Shown: positions 8,678 to 18,001, counted from the first letter of the stretch. The stretch: 64,000 bases of DNA from Chersky-840 sp963838775 (GCA_963838775.1 CAWISP010000001.1:1-64000); one strand, 5' to 3'. Numbers and translations: made by a program. Notes: a model not told the origin generated them from the letters alone.

Positions 8678-11600
8678 TCAGGCAGGGGTTGGGGCGGGCT
8701 CCACGTCCGAGGGCTCGCGGCGCACCTTCTGGCTGATCACCTTGGACGAGCCGCCCGGCGTCATGGTCACGCCGTACAGCGCGTCGGCAGCCTCCATCGT
8801 CCGCTTCTGGTGGCTCACGATGATGAGCTGCGCCTCGCCCCGGAATTCGTGGAGGAGGTCGAGGAAGCGGTGCAGGTTCACGTCGTCGAGCGCGGCCTCG
8901 ACCTCGTCGAGCAGGTAGAAGGGCGACGGCCGACTCCGGAACACGGCGAAGAGGAATGCCAACGCCACGAGTGACCGCTCGCCACCCGACAGCAGTGAAA
9001 GCTTGCGCACGTTCTTGCCCGCCGGACGCGCCTCGACCTCAACGCCCGTGTCGAGAAGGTCCGTGGCGTCGGTCAGGGTCAACCTCCCCGTGCCACCGGG
9101 GAACAGCGTGCCCACGAGCACCTGGAAGTGCTCGTTCACGTCGGCGAAGGCCTGGGCGAACACGCGCATGATCTCGTCGTCGACGGCTCGGATCACCTGG
9201 TGCAGCTCGCGTCGGGCCCGGCGCACGTCTTCGACCTGTTCCTCGAGGAAACGGTGCCGTTCCTCGAGCGCGCCGAGCTCTTCGAGGGCGAGCGGGTTGA
9301 CAGGACCGAGCGACGCCAGCTCCCGCTCGACCACCGCGGCGCGGCGGGCGGGGTCCTCGCCCTCGGGAAGCTCGGGACAAGGCGCGCCCATGGCCTCCTC
9401 GGGCTCACACCCGAGCTCGCGCCGCAGCGCCTCGACGGCGGTGTCGCGTCGGACCGTGGCCTCGGCCATCTGGAGCTCGAGCTGCTGCGCCCGCTGGCGG
9501 ATCTCGGCGAGACGGGTGTCGGCCTCGGCGCGCTCTTTGCGCAGCGATTCGAGCCGGGCCCCACCGGCCCGCACGTCGTCGAGCTGGCGACTGCGCCGGG
9601 CCCGCAGTCCCTCGAGCATCTCCGCCAGACGCTCGGCGTGGTGTTGCACCGTCGCACCCAGTCGATCGGTGGCGAGGGCTCCCGCCTCGAGCCGCCGCCT
9701 GCGCTCCCCGGCGCGCTCGCGCGCTTCGACGTTGCCCGCCAGCCGGCGCTCGGTGTCCTCGAGACGCGACGTCAACACGGCGCGCCGTTCGACCAGCCCC
9801 GCCACCTTGACCTCGAGATCCCGGCGGAGCACCGCTACGTGCGAGCGGCGCTCCTCGAGGCGACGACGCGCCTCGTCGGCCGTGGCCAGACGACCGGCGG
9901 CGGCGGCCGCGGTCGCTTCGAGCTCAGGCAGGCTGCCGCGCAACGACACCAGCTCCGCACCGTCGCGCTCGAGACGCTCGGCCATGGCAGCCCGTTGGCG
10001 GTCGGCTTCGACCCGCTCCTGGTCCACGAGCTCGGCCTCGGACTGCATACGGTTCCGGGCCAATTCCAACCCCTGGTGCTGGTCCTCAAGTCGTTCCGCC
10101 TGGCGGGTGGTGTCACTGGCCTCGGCCCGGGATCCAGCGGCACGCGCCCGCGCCTGGTCGGCGAAGCTCGATGCACGTTCGGCCGCCTCGGCCGCCATCT
10201 CGGCCTCGACGGCGGCTTGACTGGCCAGGGTGGCCAGCGCGTGGGCACCGGCGCGCACCACCCATCCCGACGAGGAGAAGCGGTCCCCGTCCGTGCTGAC
10301 CACCGTGACGTCGGGGCGCTCGAGAGCCACGTCGACCGCCTCGGCCCAGTCGCCGCGCACCACGACCACGCCCTGCAAGAGGCGGTCGAGCACACCCGTC
10401 ACCGCCGCCACCCGCGGTCGCACGTGGCGCCGCAGCAGGTCGGCAGCGTCGGACCCCGTCGTCTCCGACGACGGCGCATTCACCGCCGTGGCGGCGAGGA
10501 CGGTCCCGACCACCTCCCGTTCGTGCAGTTCGGCGAGGACGGCACGCGCTGGACCGGAGCCCTCGACGACGATGGCGCCCAGAGCGGCCCCCACGGCGGC
10601 TTCAAAGGCGGCCGCCCATCCGTCGTCGATATCGACGAGGTCTCTGAGGATCCCCACCACGCCGGCCACCTCGCCCAGCGTCTCGGTGTCGGGCCCGGCG
10701 TTCTCCTCGGCCACCTGGCGCGCCAGCGCCTCGGCGCGCGCCTCGAGCCGGTGACGCTGACGGTCGGCACCGCGCAGCGCGTCCTCGGCGTCGCGCAGAC
10801 CCCGCTCCGCCTCGTCGGCGACGAGGCGGAGCTGCTCGGCCCGTCGGGCCAGGCGCGGGTGCTCGGCCGCCATGGCCCGGAGCCGGTGGGTCAGATCAGC
10901 GGCCTCGGCCTCGAGTGCCTCGCGCCGGACGTCGATGGCTCGCAACCGCTCGTCGGCGCGCGCCAGGGCACCCTGCTCGCGCTCGAGGGCGCCCTGGAGA
11001 GGCTCGATGCGACCGCGCGCCATGGCGTAGGCCTCTTCGGCGGCGTGCTGGCCGGCCAGATCGGCGAACGAAGCCTCGTGGGCGGCGACATCACTGGCCA
11101 GGGCGTGCTCGGCCCGGCGGACCTCTTCGGCGTGGGGCGCGAGAGCGTCGTCCTCGTGCGTGGTGGCCTCGAGCTCGGCTGTCAAGCGGGCCGCATCGGC
11201 TTCGAGCGTCGACACCACGTCGGTGTCCGCCGACGCCTCCAGGGCGCGTGCGATGGAACGACGACGCTCGGCCACGACACCGAGCAGCCCACGACAGCGT
11301 TCGGCCAGTCCCTGGACCCGGGTGAGGGCCACCACCAGATCCTCTTCGCGCTGGGTGGCGAGCTCGGCGGCGGTGGCCTCGGCGGCTGCGTCGAGCTCGG
11401 TGATCGAGCCCACGAGCACCGCTTCGCTCTGGCTCAGTCGAGCCCGTTCGTCGGTGGCCGTCTCGCGACGCTTGTCGAGGGCGGCAATGTCCCGACCTAC
11501 CAGGTGGAGGCGAAGGGCACGCAGCTCTTCGGCCAATGATGCGTGCGACCGGGCCGAGGCGGCTTGGCGCTCGAGCGGTCGGATCTGGCGCTTCACTTCC

Positions 11601-12187
11601 CGTAGCAGGTCGCCGAGCCGGTCGAGGTTCTCCTCGGTGGCGGCCAGGCGGCGTTCGGCACGCTCCCGGCGGCGGCGGTGCTTCAAGACCCCGGCCGCCT
11701 CCTCGATGACGGCGCGCCGGTCCTCGGGGCGCGAGTCGAGGATCGCACCGAGCTGCCCCTGGCTCACGATCACGTGCTGCTGACGCCCCACCCCCGAGTC
11801 CGACAGCAACTCCTGGATGTCGAGCAATCGGCACGGCTGGCCGTTGATGGCGTACTCGCTCTCACCGGAACGGAACAGCGTCCGGGTGATGGTGATCTCG
11901 GCCAACCCGCCCGGCAGCTTCCCGGTGCGGTTGTCGATGGTCAGCGACACCTCGGCCCGACCCAGCTGCGGACGGTCGGCGGAGCCGGCGAAGATGACGT
12001 CTTCCATCTTCGACGAGCGCACGGTGCGCGGTCCCTGGGCGCCGAGCACCCACGCCACGGCGTCGACCACATTGGACTTCCCGCTGCCGTTGGGGCCCAC
12101 CACGACCGTGACGCCGGGCTCCAAGAGCAGCGTGGACGGATCCGCGAAGGACTTGAAGCCCTTGAGGGTGAGCGACTTCAGGAACAC
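8678..12187 (-). CDS. smc: Chromosome segregation ATPase SMC
   Basis: A 1169-residue SMC. Walker A (GPNGSGKSN) is at residues 31-39; the signature LSLLSGGERSLVALAFLF and the Walker B LLDEVEAALDD are near the C-terminus. Two long coiled-coil arms rich in Ala, Glu and Arg flank a central hinge at about residues 500-650, with GDRFSSSGWVVR at its end. SMC with ScpA and ScpB compacts and individualises chromosomes. Length and order of parts are normal. The C-terminal extension after the ATPase head is short and Pro-rich. The gene lies between mutM and ftsY, as in mycobacteria. Confidence 0.98.
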   Translation of the reverse strand: MFLKSLTLKGFKSFADPSTLLLEPGVTVVVGPNGSGKSNVVDAVAWVLGAQGPRTVRSSKMEDVIFAGSADRPQLGRAEVSLTIDNRTGKLPGGLAEITITRTLFRSGESEYAINGQPCRLLDIQELLSDSGVGRQQHVIVSQGQLGAILDSRPEDRRAVIEEAAGVLKHRRRRERAERRLAATEENLDRLGDLLREVKRQIRPLERQAASARSHASLAEELRALRLHLVGRDIAALDKRRETATDERARLSQSEAVLVGSITELDAAAEATAAELATQREEDLVVALTRVQGLAERCRGLLGVVAERRRSIARALEASADTDVVSTLEADAARLTAELEATTHEDDALAPHAEEVRRAEHALASDVAAHEASFADLAGQHAAEEAYAMARGRIEPLQGALEREQGALARADERLRAIDVRREALEAEAADLTHRLRAMAAEHPRLARRAEQLRLVADEAERGLRDAEDALRGADRQRHRLEARAEALARQVAEENAGPDTETLGEVAGVVGILRDLVDIDDGWAAAFEAAVGAALGAIVVEGSGPARAVLAELHEREVVGTVLAATAVNAPSSETTGSDAADLLRRHVRPRVAAVTGVLDRLLQGVVVVRGDWAEAVDVALERPDVTVVSTDGDRFSSSGWVVRAGAHALATLASQAAVEAEMAAEAAERASSFADQARARAAGSRAEASDTTRQAERLEDQHQGLELARNRMQSEAELVDQERVEADRQRAAMAERLERDGAELVSLRGSLPELEATAAAAAGRLATADEARRRLEERRSHVAVLRRDLEVKVAGLVERRAVLTSRLEDTERRLAGNVEARERAGERRRRLEAGALATDRLGATVQHHAERLAEMLEGLRARRSRQLDDVRAGGARLESLRKERAEADTRLAEIRQRAQQLELQMAEATVRRDTAVEALRRELGCEPEEAMGAPCPELPEGEDPARRAAVVERELASLGPVNPLALEELGALEERHRFLEEQVEDVRRARRELHQVIRAVDDEIMRVFAQAFADVNEHFQVLVGTLFPGGTGRLTLTDATDLLDTGVEVEARPAGKNVRKLSLLSGGERSLVALAFLFAVFRSRPSPFYLLDEVEAALDDVNLHRFLDLLHEFRGEAQLIIVSHQKRTMEAADALYGVTMTPGGSSKVISQKVRREPSDVEPAPTPA

Positions 12188-12340
12188 CGCTCGCCACCCT
12201 ACCCGTCGGCCTCCTCGAAACGGTGATACCCGCGCCCAGACCCCACCTCCCGCGCGCGCCCGATGAACGGGCTGGTCAACGAGGGCGCCACGCGCCCGTG
12301 GGCGCGGCCCGTGCGGTCAGATCCGCGGTCGGATCACGGG

Positions 12341-13180
12341 TCAGATCTGGCAGTGCTCGCAGAGGAACGCGGAGCGGCCGTTGACCTTCACTTTGACGAT
12401 GGAGTTGCGGCACCGCCGGCACGCCTGGCCGTCGCGGTCGTAGACCTGGTGCTGGCCCTGGTAATCGCCGATGGCGCCGTAGAGGTCCCGGTACTGCTCG
12501 TCGGCGAGCGACGAACCCCGATGTTTGACGGCCTCGGACAAGGTCTCCACCATGGCCCGGTACAGGCGGCGGATCTCCTGGGCACTCAACGAATTCGACT
12601 GGCGGTCGTATCGGAGCCCGGCTGCGAACAGGATCTCGTCGGAGTAGATGTTGCCGATTCCGGCCACGAACTTCTGGTCCATGAGCAGCGTCTTGAGCGC
12701 CGTGGGCCGATCCGCGAGCAGTTGCCCGAAGTGCGACCAGCTCATGACGTCCTCGAGGGGGTCGAAGCCGAGGTGCGCGAGCTCGGGCACCTGGGCGGTG
12801 AGCTCGTCGGTGCTGGTGACAAACATCTCGCCGAAGGTCCTGGGGTCGACGAAGCGGAGCTGGCCGCCCTGGGTGAAGGTGATGATCACGTGCGTGTGCT
12901 TGTCGATCGGGTCCTTGGGCCCTTTGGCCCGCAACAGCTGGCCGCTCATGCCGAGGTGGACCACGAGCACGTCGTCGCCGTCGAGGCCCAGCAGGAGGTA
13001 TTTGCCGGCGCGGCGGATCGACGCCACGCGCTTTCCCTCGAGCCGCGCCTTGAATTCGGAGCTGTTCTTGTGTCGGCGGATCGAGCGCTTGCCCTTCACC
13101 TCGACCGTCTTGATCCGCCGCGTCACGACCTCCTTGTCGAGGTCGCGGCGGATGGTCTCGACCTCCGGGAGCTCAGGCAC
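12341..13180 (-). CDS. mutM: Formamidopyrimidine-DNA glycosylase (Fpg/MutM)
   Basis: A 279-residue base-excision repair glycosylase/AP lyase that removes 8-oxoguanine and formamidopyrimidines. Translation from the GTG at 13180 gives VPELPEVETI, so Pro2 (the Schiff-base nucleophile) and Glu3 are in place. The helix-two-turn-helix region reads KFVAGIGNIYSDEILF. The C-terminal zinc finger is C-x2-C-x16-C-x2-C (CRRC to CEHC). The start overlaps the rnc stop by 8 bp. A long upstream in-frame extension lies inside rnc and is not real. Confidence 0.97.
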   Translation of the reverse strand: MPELPEVETIRRDLDKEVVTRRIKTVEVKGKRSIRRHKNSSEFKARLEGKRVASIRRAGKYLLLGLDGDDVLVVHLGMSGQLLRAKGPKDPIDKHTHVIITFTQGGQLRFVDPRTFGEMFVTSTDELTAQVPELAHLGFDPLEDVMSWSHFGQLLADRPTALKTLLMDQKFVAGIGNIYSDEILFAAGLRYDRQSNSLSAQEIRRLYRAMVETLSEAVKHRGSSLADEQYRDLYGAIGDYQGQHQVYDRDGQACRRCRNSIVKVKVNGRSAFLCEHCQI

Positions 13181-13913
13181 TGCCCCGCACCTTGCGCTCG
13201 ACCTGCGCCAAGTCGGCGGGGTCCTCGGTACTCTCGTCGGGCCCAGGGTCGCCGTCGACGAGCACCCCCCACGCCACGCGGGCCGCGGCCTGCTCGGCGT
13301 CTTTCTTGGACCGCCCCTCGCCCACGCCACGCTCGGCTCCGGCCACGAGCACCCGGGCCCGGTAACGGCGGGCGTGATCGGGGCCGGTGCCCTCCACCTC
13401 GTAGCGGGGCAGCTCACCGATGCGGCGCAGGACGACCTCCTGCAGGCGCGTCTTGAAGTCCTCGGCCCCCGGGCCCGCCGCGGCCAGCGCGATCCGGTCG
13501 TCGAGGATGTCGAGGACCACGCGCGACGCCACCTCCCACCCCGCGTCGAGGTACACGGCCCCGATGACCGCCTCGACGGCGTTGGCGAGGATCGACGCCT
13601 TGCTCCGCCCCCCCGACACGTCCTCGCCCCGTCCGAGGAGGAGGGCGGCGCCGAGGTCCAGTCCGGCCGCCACCTCGGCGAGCACGGTGGTGTTCACGAC
13701 CGCGGCCCGCACCTTGGCGAGGGCTCCCTCGGGCATCTCTGGATAGGCCCGGTAGCAGTGCTCGGCCACGACCAGTCCGAGCACGGCGTCGCCCAGGAAC
13801 TCGAGGCGCTCGTTCGACGGGATGCCCCCGGCCTCGGCACACCACGAGCGATGCGATAGAGCCTGGACGAGCAGCGCGTCGTCGTCGAACTCCCAGTCGA
13901 GACGACGTGCCAA
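13173..13913 (-). CDS. rnc: Ribonuclease III
   Basis: A 246-residue double-strand-specific RNase. The catalytic signature NERLEFLGDAVLGLVVAEH is complete, and ASILANAVEAVIGAVYLDAG holds the second metal-binding Asp and Glu. A C-terminal double-stranded RNA-binding domain ends with GEGRSKKDAEQAAARVAWG. It processes rRNA precursors and mRNAs. The first usual start is a TTG at 13913 giving LARRLDWEFDDDALL. The frame stays open through the whole 160 bp back into acpP without an ATG, GTG or TTG, so a longer protein from a non-standard start cannot be excluded. Confidence 0.95.
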   Translation of the reverse strand: MARRLDWEFDDDALLVQALSHRSWCAEAGGIPSNERLEFLGDAVLGLVVAEHCYRAYPEMPEGALAKVRAAVVNTTVLAEVAAGLDLGAALLLGRGEDVSGGRSKASILANAVEAVIGAVYLDAGWEVASRVVLDILDDRIALAAAGPGAEDFKTRLQEVVLRRIGELPRYEVEGTGPDHARRYRARVLVAGAERGVGEGRSKKDAEQAAARVAWGVLVDGDPGPDESTEDPADLAQVERKVRGSA

Positions 13914-14073
13914 CGCCTTCAGGGCTTGCCCACCCGAGGACGGCGGCTCGTGGCGGGCACCGGCGTCGATTCGCCTCGGCGCCGCGCCCGAAGGCTCAGA
14001 ACCGCGAGGGGCGCGGCTGGCGCCCGGCGCGCCACCATCGGCGCCGCCCTGACCGGCGGGTTCGTCTCCCGTC

Positions 14074-14370
14074 TCAGGCCGTTCCCAATTTGGCGACCAC
14101 GTAGTCGACGGCGTCGCGAACGGTACGCAGATCCTCGAGATCCTCGTCTTCGATGCGAAAGCCGACGGTGCGCTCGCTCAGCTCCTCCTCGAGGCCCTCC
14201 ACGAGCTCGATGAGGGCAAGTGAGTCGGCATCGAGGTCCTCGGCGAACGACGAGGACTCACTGATCGAACCGGGCTCGATCTCCAAGATGTCGGCGAGTT
14301 GGTCCCGGACCAGCTCGAACACCTCGTGGCGTCCGAGGGGACCCTTCTCCACGTGGGTTTCTGCAGGCAC
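14074..14370 (-). CDS. acpP: Acyl carrier protein
   Basis: A 98-residue acyl carrier protein. The 4'-phosphopantetheine attachment site is Ser50 in DLDADSLALIELVE. The N-terminus is extended by about 12 residues (MPAETHVEKGPLG) before helix I. It carries growing acyl chains for fatty acid synthesis. It lies between plsX and rnc, next to PlsX, which uses acyl-ACP as substrate. ACP is normally acidic and this one is. Confidence 0.95.
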   Translation of the reverse strand: MPAETHVEKGPLGRHEVFELVRDQLADILEIEPGSISESSSFAEDLDADSLALIELVEGLEEELSERTVGFRIEDEDLEDLRTVRDAVDYVVAKLGTA

Positions 14371-14462
14371 GGCGTCTCCAGGGGTCGGAATTCCGCCTGC
14401 ATCCTACCTGGTCGAGCCCACAGGAACGATAAACTCCCTGTTCAGAGGGTGGTTTCTCCCAC

Positions 14463-15479
14463 TCAGGCGGGAGCGACGGCGCGAGCCAGACGGTCCACCA
14501 GGCCGGCGACGGCCACGTCGTGGGCCACTGCCACCGCCGAGACGATCGCCGTGGCGGTGGACGAGCCGTGGCTGATGACACAGACCCCGTCCACACCGAG
14601 CAACATCGCCCCGCCGATTCCGTCAGGGTCGAACTCGGCGGCCAGGGGGGCCAGCCGGGGCAACATCACCTCGGCGGCGCGTTTCGCCTCCTCGTCGGCG
14701 GCGAACACCTCGAGCAGTGTGTCCATGAAGAACCGGAGCGCCCCCTCCAGGGTCTTGAGCGCGACGTTGCCCGTGAATCCGTCGGTCACGAACACATCGG
14801 CGGGGGCGTGCAGCAGATCACGCCCCTCGGCATTGCCGACGAACCGGATGTCGGGGGCCTGGTCCAACAGCTCGTGGACCTCCTTCACGAGCGGGGTGCC
14901 CTTCGACTTCTCCTCCCCAATGGACAGCAGCGCCACCGTCGGGGACGCAACCCCATAACGCGCCGATGCATAGGCCGCGCCCATCTGGGCGAACTGCACC
15001 AGCATGGCCGCGGTGCACTCGGCGTTGGCCCCGGCGTCGAGCAGCACGGCGGGATGCGACCCCAGCTGCGGGATGGGCGTCACGATGGCGGGTCGGACCA
15101 CGCCCTTGAGCCGGCCCATGCGCAACAAGGCGCTCGCCATGGCCGCTCCGGTGTTGCCCGCGCTCACCATGGCCAGGGCCTTGCCATCGCGCACGGCCTC
15201 GGCCGCCCGGACCAGCGACGAGTCCTTCTTGCGACGCACCGCCGTCGCGGGGTCGTCGTCCATGGCGATGATCTCCGAGGCGGGGATGACTTCGAGCCCA
15301 CCCGTGTCACCGATCTCGTCGGGTGGCCCGACCAGGACCACCGGGATGCCGAGCTCGTCAGCAGCACGTCGGGCGCCGGCCACGATCTCGCCGGGCGCGT
15401 TGTCGCCGCCCATGGCGTCGACGGCGACAGGGAGCCCGCCCGCGGACGGTGCCTCGGGCCGGGGCCGAGGCGGAACCAC
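14463..15479 (-). CDS. plsX: Phosphate acyltransferase PlsX
   Basis: A 338-residue enzyme that converts acyl-ACP and phosphate to acyl-phosphate, the first step of the PlsX/PlsY route to lysophosphatidic acid. The diagnostic VAVDAMGGDNAPGEIV opens the conserved part, with MVSAGNTGAAMASALLRMGR and TDGFTGNVALKTLEGAL further on. The start GTG shares one base with the rpmF stop (TAGTG), giving translational coupling. The first 20 residues are Pro/Arg-rich. rpmF-plsX-acpP is a widespread lipid and ribosome gene pairing. Confidence 0.96.
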   Translation of the reverse strand: MVPPRPRPEAPSAGGLPVAVDAMGGDNAPGEIVAGARRAADELGIPVVLVGPPDEIGDTGGLEVIPASEIIAMDDDPATAVRRKKDSSLVRAAEAVRDGKALAMVSAGNTGAAMASALLRMGRLKGVVRPAIVTPIPQLGSHPAVLLDAGANAECTAAMLVQFAQMGAAYASARYGVASPTVALLSIGEEKSKGTPLVKEVHELLDQAPDIRFVGNAEGRDLLHAPADVFVTDGFTGNVALKTLEGALRFFMDTLLEVFAADEEAKRAAEVMLPRLAPLAAEFDPDGIGGAMLLGVDGVCVISHGSSTATAIVSAVAVAHDVAVAGLVDRLARAVAPA

Positions 15480-15658
15480 TAGTCGATCTCGATGGCCTGC
15501 CGGCCCTTGTACCACCCGCAGGTCGGGCACACCCGGTGAGGCACCTTGGCGTGGCGGCACTGAGGACACTCGCTGCGCGCCGGGGGGCTCAGGACCCAGT
15601 TCGAGGCCCGCCGGCTACGGCTCTTCGCCTTGGAGGTCTTCTTCTTGGGGACGGCCAT
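15479..15658 (-). CDS. rpmF: 50S ribosomal protein L32, zinc-ribbon form
   Basis: A 59-residue L32. It starts MAVPKKKTSKAKSRSRRAS and has two Cys pairs, CPQC and CPTC, forming a zinc ribbon (the C+ type). It ends GWYKGRQAIEID. A strong ribosome binding site, GAGGTGA, lies a few bases before the ATG at 15658. The TAG stop shares its last base with the plsX GTG start. The zinc-binding form suggests the window carries the zinc-replete version; no Cys-less paralogue is seen here. Confidence 0.96.
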   Translation of the reverse strand: MAVPKKKTSKAKSRSRRASNWVLSPPARSECPQCRHAKVPHRVCPTCGWYKGRQAIEID

Positions 15659-15747
15659 CGATGCTCACCTCGGGTCAGGGACGAACCAGGCTACCCCGCT
15701 GAGCCCAACCCTAGGTCCAGGCGGGGCGGGGCGCCGTGTTTCGGCTG

Positions 15748-16299
15748 CTATCCCGACGCCGGCGAGCTCGAGGACTCACTCTCCACCCTGCCCTCGGGTA
15801 TCCGCAACGCGTCGAGCGCGTCCCAACGCGGATCGCGCATGGCCTCGCATCCACAGGTCTCCTCGTTCCGGTTGGCCCCACAGCTCGGGCACAGGCCCCG
15901 GCACTCCGGTCGACACAGCGGCGCCTGGGGCAGCTCGAGCAGCACGGCGTCACGCACGAGCGGCTCGAGGTCCACTTCGTCACCGACGAGGGGATAGGTC
16001 TCCTCGCCGTCGCCCTCGTCGGTGTAGAGCTCACGCACGGCCAGCCGTAGCGCCCCCGACGCCGGCGCCAGGCAGCGGCGGCACGTCCCGGACCATGGCG
16101 CCGTCACCGTCCCGGTCACCGATACACCGCCCAGGACGGCCTCGAGCACGATGTCGGCCACGGGCATCTGCTCTTCGGGCACGAAGCTCCCCGAGCAGTC
16201 GAGATGTTCGATGGGGCCCTGGCGCCGCTCGTGCCAGCGCGTCCCCACGGCGCGCCGGAGCTGGGCCACGTGAACGACGAAAGGATGAGCCGTGGTCAT
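15748..16299 (-). CDS. DUF177 (YceD-like) protein
   Basis: A 183-residue DUF177 protein of the YceD family. These are implicated in 23S rRNA or ribosome precursor metabolism and almost always lie just before rpmF. The conserved centre is VSVTGTVTAPWSGTCRRCL. Further on are a ladder of acidic residues and a Cys cluster (CRPECRGLCPSC, then CGC) that may bind zinc. The start is the ATG at 16299. It lies 2 bp after the sepIVA-like gene and about 90 bp before rpmF. Confidence 0.92.
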   Translation of the reverse strand: MTTAHPFVVHVAQLRRAVGTRWHERRQGPIEHLDCSGSFVPEEQMPVADIVLEAVLGGVSVTGTVTAPWSGTCRRCLAPASGALRLAVRELYTDEGDGEETYPLVGDEVDLEPLVRDAVLLELPQAPLCRPECRGLCPSCGANRNEETCGCEAMRDPRWDALDALRIPEGRVESESSSSPASG

Positions 16300-16301
16300 G
16301 A

Positions 16302-16895
16302 TCAGCTCCCGTCCTGGTCGAAGAATCCTGCCGGGGCGATGTCGGACCCACCGTCGGCACTAACCCGCAGCGACTCGCCGTCGTGGGCCGGGGGCGGCAC
16401 GGCCTGGAGCTTCTCGCGTCCGGCCTGCACGGTCTTCAGGGTGCGCTCGAGCACGATCTCGAACGATGCCAAGCGCTGGTCGCAGTAGTCCTCGGCTTCG
16501 TGGCGCAGCCGTCGCGACTCTTCGCGCGCGTCGTCGAGGATGCGCTGAGCGACCTGATTGGCCTGACGCACGATCTCGGTGCGTTGCACCATGCGCTCGG
16601 CCTGCGCCCGCACGTCATCGAGCAGCATGTCCGCCTCGCGCTGGCGCGTGGCCATGAACTCGTCGCGCTCACGCAACAACCACCGGGCCCGTCGCAACTC
16701 GTCGGGGAGCCGGTCGAGGGCCCCTTGGAGGAGGTCCAGCACATCCTGGCGATCGACGAGCACCGACGCCGACAGCGGCATGGTGCGCGCCGTCGACACG
16801 AGATCGATGGCGCGCTGCAGGCAACCCTCGGCGTCGTCGCCGGGCGCGGGCGCCTCGTCCTCGAGCGGGTCGTCGTCGAAAGACTGGTCGTTCAT
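16302..16895 (-). CDS. SepIVA/DivIVA-like coiled-coil protein
   Basis: A 197-residue protein that is mostly helix and coiled coil (residues about 60-170), rich in Arg, Glu and Gln. It has an acidic N-terminus (MNDQSFDDDPLEDEAPAPG) and a Gly/Pro-rich tail. It contains LLDDVRAQAERMVQRTEIV and RQANQVAQRILDDAREESRR, the pattern of DivIVA-like or F-type ATPase b-subunit-like proteins. In mycobacteria the coaD/DUF177/rnc/fpg region encodes the septation protein SepIVA, and synteny supports the same assignment here. Its start overlaps the coaD stop (ATGA). Function is inferred from position and coiled-coil type, not from a catalytic motif. Confidence 0.75.
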   Translation of the reverse strand: MNDQSFDDDPLEDEAPAPGDDAEGCLQRAIDLVSTARTMPLSASVLVDRQDVLDLLQGALDRLPDELRRARWLLRERDEFMATRQREADMLLDDVRAQAERMVQRTEIVRQANQVAQRILDDAREESRRLRHEAEDYCDQRLASFEIVLERTLKTVQAGREKLQAVPPPAHDGESLRVSADGGSDIAPAGFFDQDGS

Positions 16896-17371
16896 GTGCC
16901 GAATTTCTTCTCGAGCCGGACCGCCACCGCCTTGGGCACGAAGGCCGAGACATCGCCGCCGTAACGGGCGACCTCGCGCAACAGCCGGGACGCCACGAAG
17001 GACGTGGTGGAACTGGTCGGGATGAACAGGGTGTCGATCCCCGACAGCTGCCGGTTCATCTGGGCCATCTGCAGCTCGTTCTCGAAATCCGACACCGCTC
17101 GCAGGCCTCGGATGATGGCCGTGGCCCCGATGTCGCGCGCCACGTTCACGACCAGGGTGGCCACCGAGACCATCTCCACGTTGTCGAGATGGCCGAGAGA
17201 GTCGCGCAGCATTTCCTCGCGCTCGTCCAGGTCGAACAGCGGCTCGGCCTTCTGAGGATTGCGCAGGACGGCCACGACCACCTTGTCGAAGAGCTGCCCG
17301 GCCCGTTCCACCACCTCGAGGTGGCCGTTGTGGAACGGGTCGAACGAGCCTGGGAAGAGGGCGACGGTCAC
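16892..17371 (-). CDS. coaD: Phosphopantetheine adenylyltransferase
   Basis: A 159-residue nucleotidyltransferase that makes dephospho-CoA from 4'-phosphopantetheine and ATP. GSFDPFHNGHLEVVERA carries the H-x-G-H motif. IIRGLRAVSDFENELQMAQ is the family core, and PTSSTTSFVASRLLREVA corresponds to the ISSTxxR motif. The gene overlaps both neighbours by 4 bp (ATGA at each end), so rsmD, coaD and the SepIVA-like gene form one coupled unit. It supplies CoA, the source of the pantetheine arm for the ACP encoded downstream. Confidence 0.97.
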   Translation of the reverse strand: MTVALFPGSFDPFHNGHLEVVERAGQLFDKVVVAVLRNPQKAEPLFDLDEREEMLRDSLGHLDNVEMVSVATLVVNVARDIGATAIIRGLRAVSDFENELQMAQMNRQLSGIDTLFIPTSSTTSFVASRLLREVARYGGDVSAFVPKAVAVRLEKKFGT

Positions 17372-17907
17372 CAGGTGCCTTTCTCATGGGCTCCGAGGGC
17401 TCGGACCACGGTCACGAGCGTACCGCCGTACCGCTTGTTCCTGATGACCTCCCAACCCGGGGGCACCTCGAGGGGACGGCGGGACTCGAGGACGGCCAAC
17501 GCGGCGTGGAGGCGGGTGAGCAGGCCGTCCCAGGAGGCGAACGTATAGGGCGGGTCGCACAGGGCGAGGTCGAAGGCATGGGGCCGGTCGACGAAGCGCA
17601 GCACGTCCTCACGCATCACCTTGGCCTGGTCCTCGATCCCCAAGGCGCTGAGGTTGGCACGGATGGCACCGATGGCGGTCGTGGAGTCCTCGACGAACAC
17701 CACCGGTCCCGCCCCCCGCGAGATGGCCTCGATCCCCATGGCCCCGCTCCCCGCGAACAGGTCGACGACCCTCATGTCCTCGAGGTCGACCAGGCTCCCG
17801 AGCACGTCGAAGATCGCCTCCCGTACCCGGTCCGACGTGGGGCGAGTGACCGTGCCGGCCGGGGCCCGCAGGAGCCGGCCTCGGCAGCTGCCGGCGATCA
17901 CACGCAC
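17368..17907 (-). CDS. rsmD: 16S rRNA (guanine(966)-N2)-methyltransferase
   Basis: A 179-residue SAM-dependent methyltransferase. VVDLFAGSGAMGIEAISRGA is the SAM-binding motif I, and LCDPPYTF is the DPPY catalytic motif of N-methylating enzymes. It starts MRVIAGSCRGRLLRAPAG, which is typical of RsmD. It modifies G966 of 16S rRNA during 30S assembly. The rsmD-coaD pairing is widely conserved; the stop overlaps the coaD start by 4 bp. Confidence 0.95.
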   Translation of the reverse strand: MRVIAGSCRGRLLRAPAGTVTRPTSDRVREAIFDVLGSLVDLEDMRVVDLFAGSGAMGIEAISRGAGPVVFVEDSTTAIGAIRANLSALGIEDQAKVMREDVLRFVDRPHAFDLALCDPPYTFASWDGLLTRLHAALAVLESRRPLEVPPGWEVIRNKRYGGTLVTVVRALGAHEKGTW

Positions 17908-18001
17908 AGCCGCAGGTTACCGGCGCGACCCGCAACGCCCCCCGGCTTCGTCGGGACCCGCGACCACGCCGGGCTCGTAGAAGCACGGCGAGACGGGACG
18001 G

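Noticed and set aside
9128..11539. 803-codon open frame opposite smc
   Set aside because: It is antisense to a clear SMC gene, is rich in Gly/Arg/His/Leu and shows no family motif; high GC creates such frames.
12291..12306. Palindrome CGCGCC-CGTG-GGCGCG after smc start
   Set aside because: Strong dyad but no T-run and GC-only bases, so it is not distinguishable from chance in such GC-rich DNA.
16302..17387. Long frame that joins the coaD region to the SepIVA-like gene
   Set aside because: Its first half is an Arg/Pro-rich shadow of coaD; the real gene starts at 16895.
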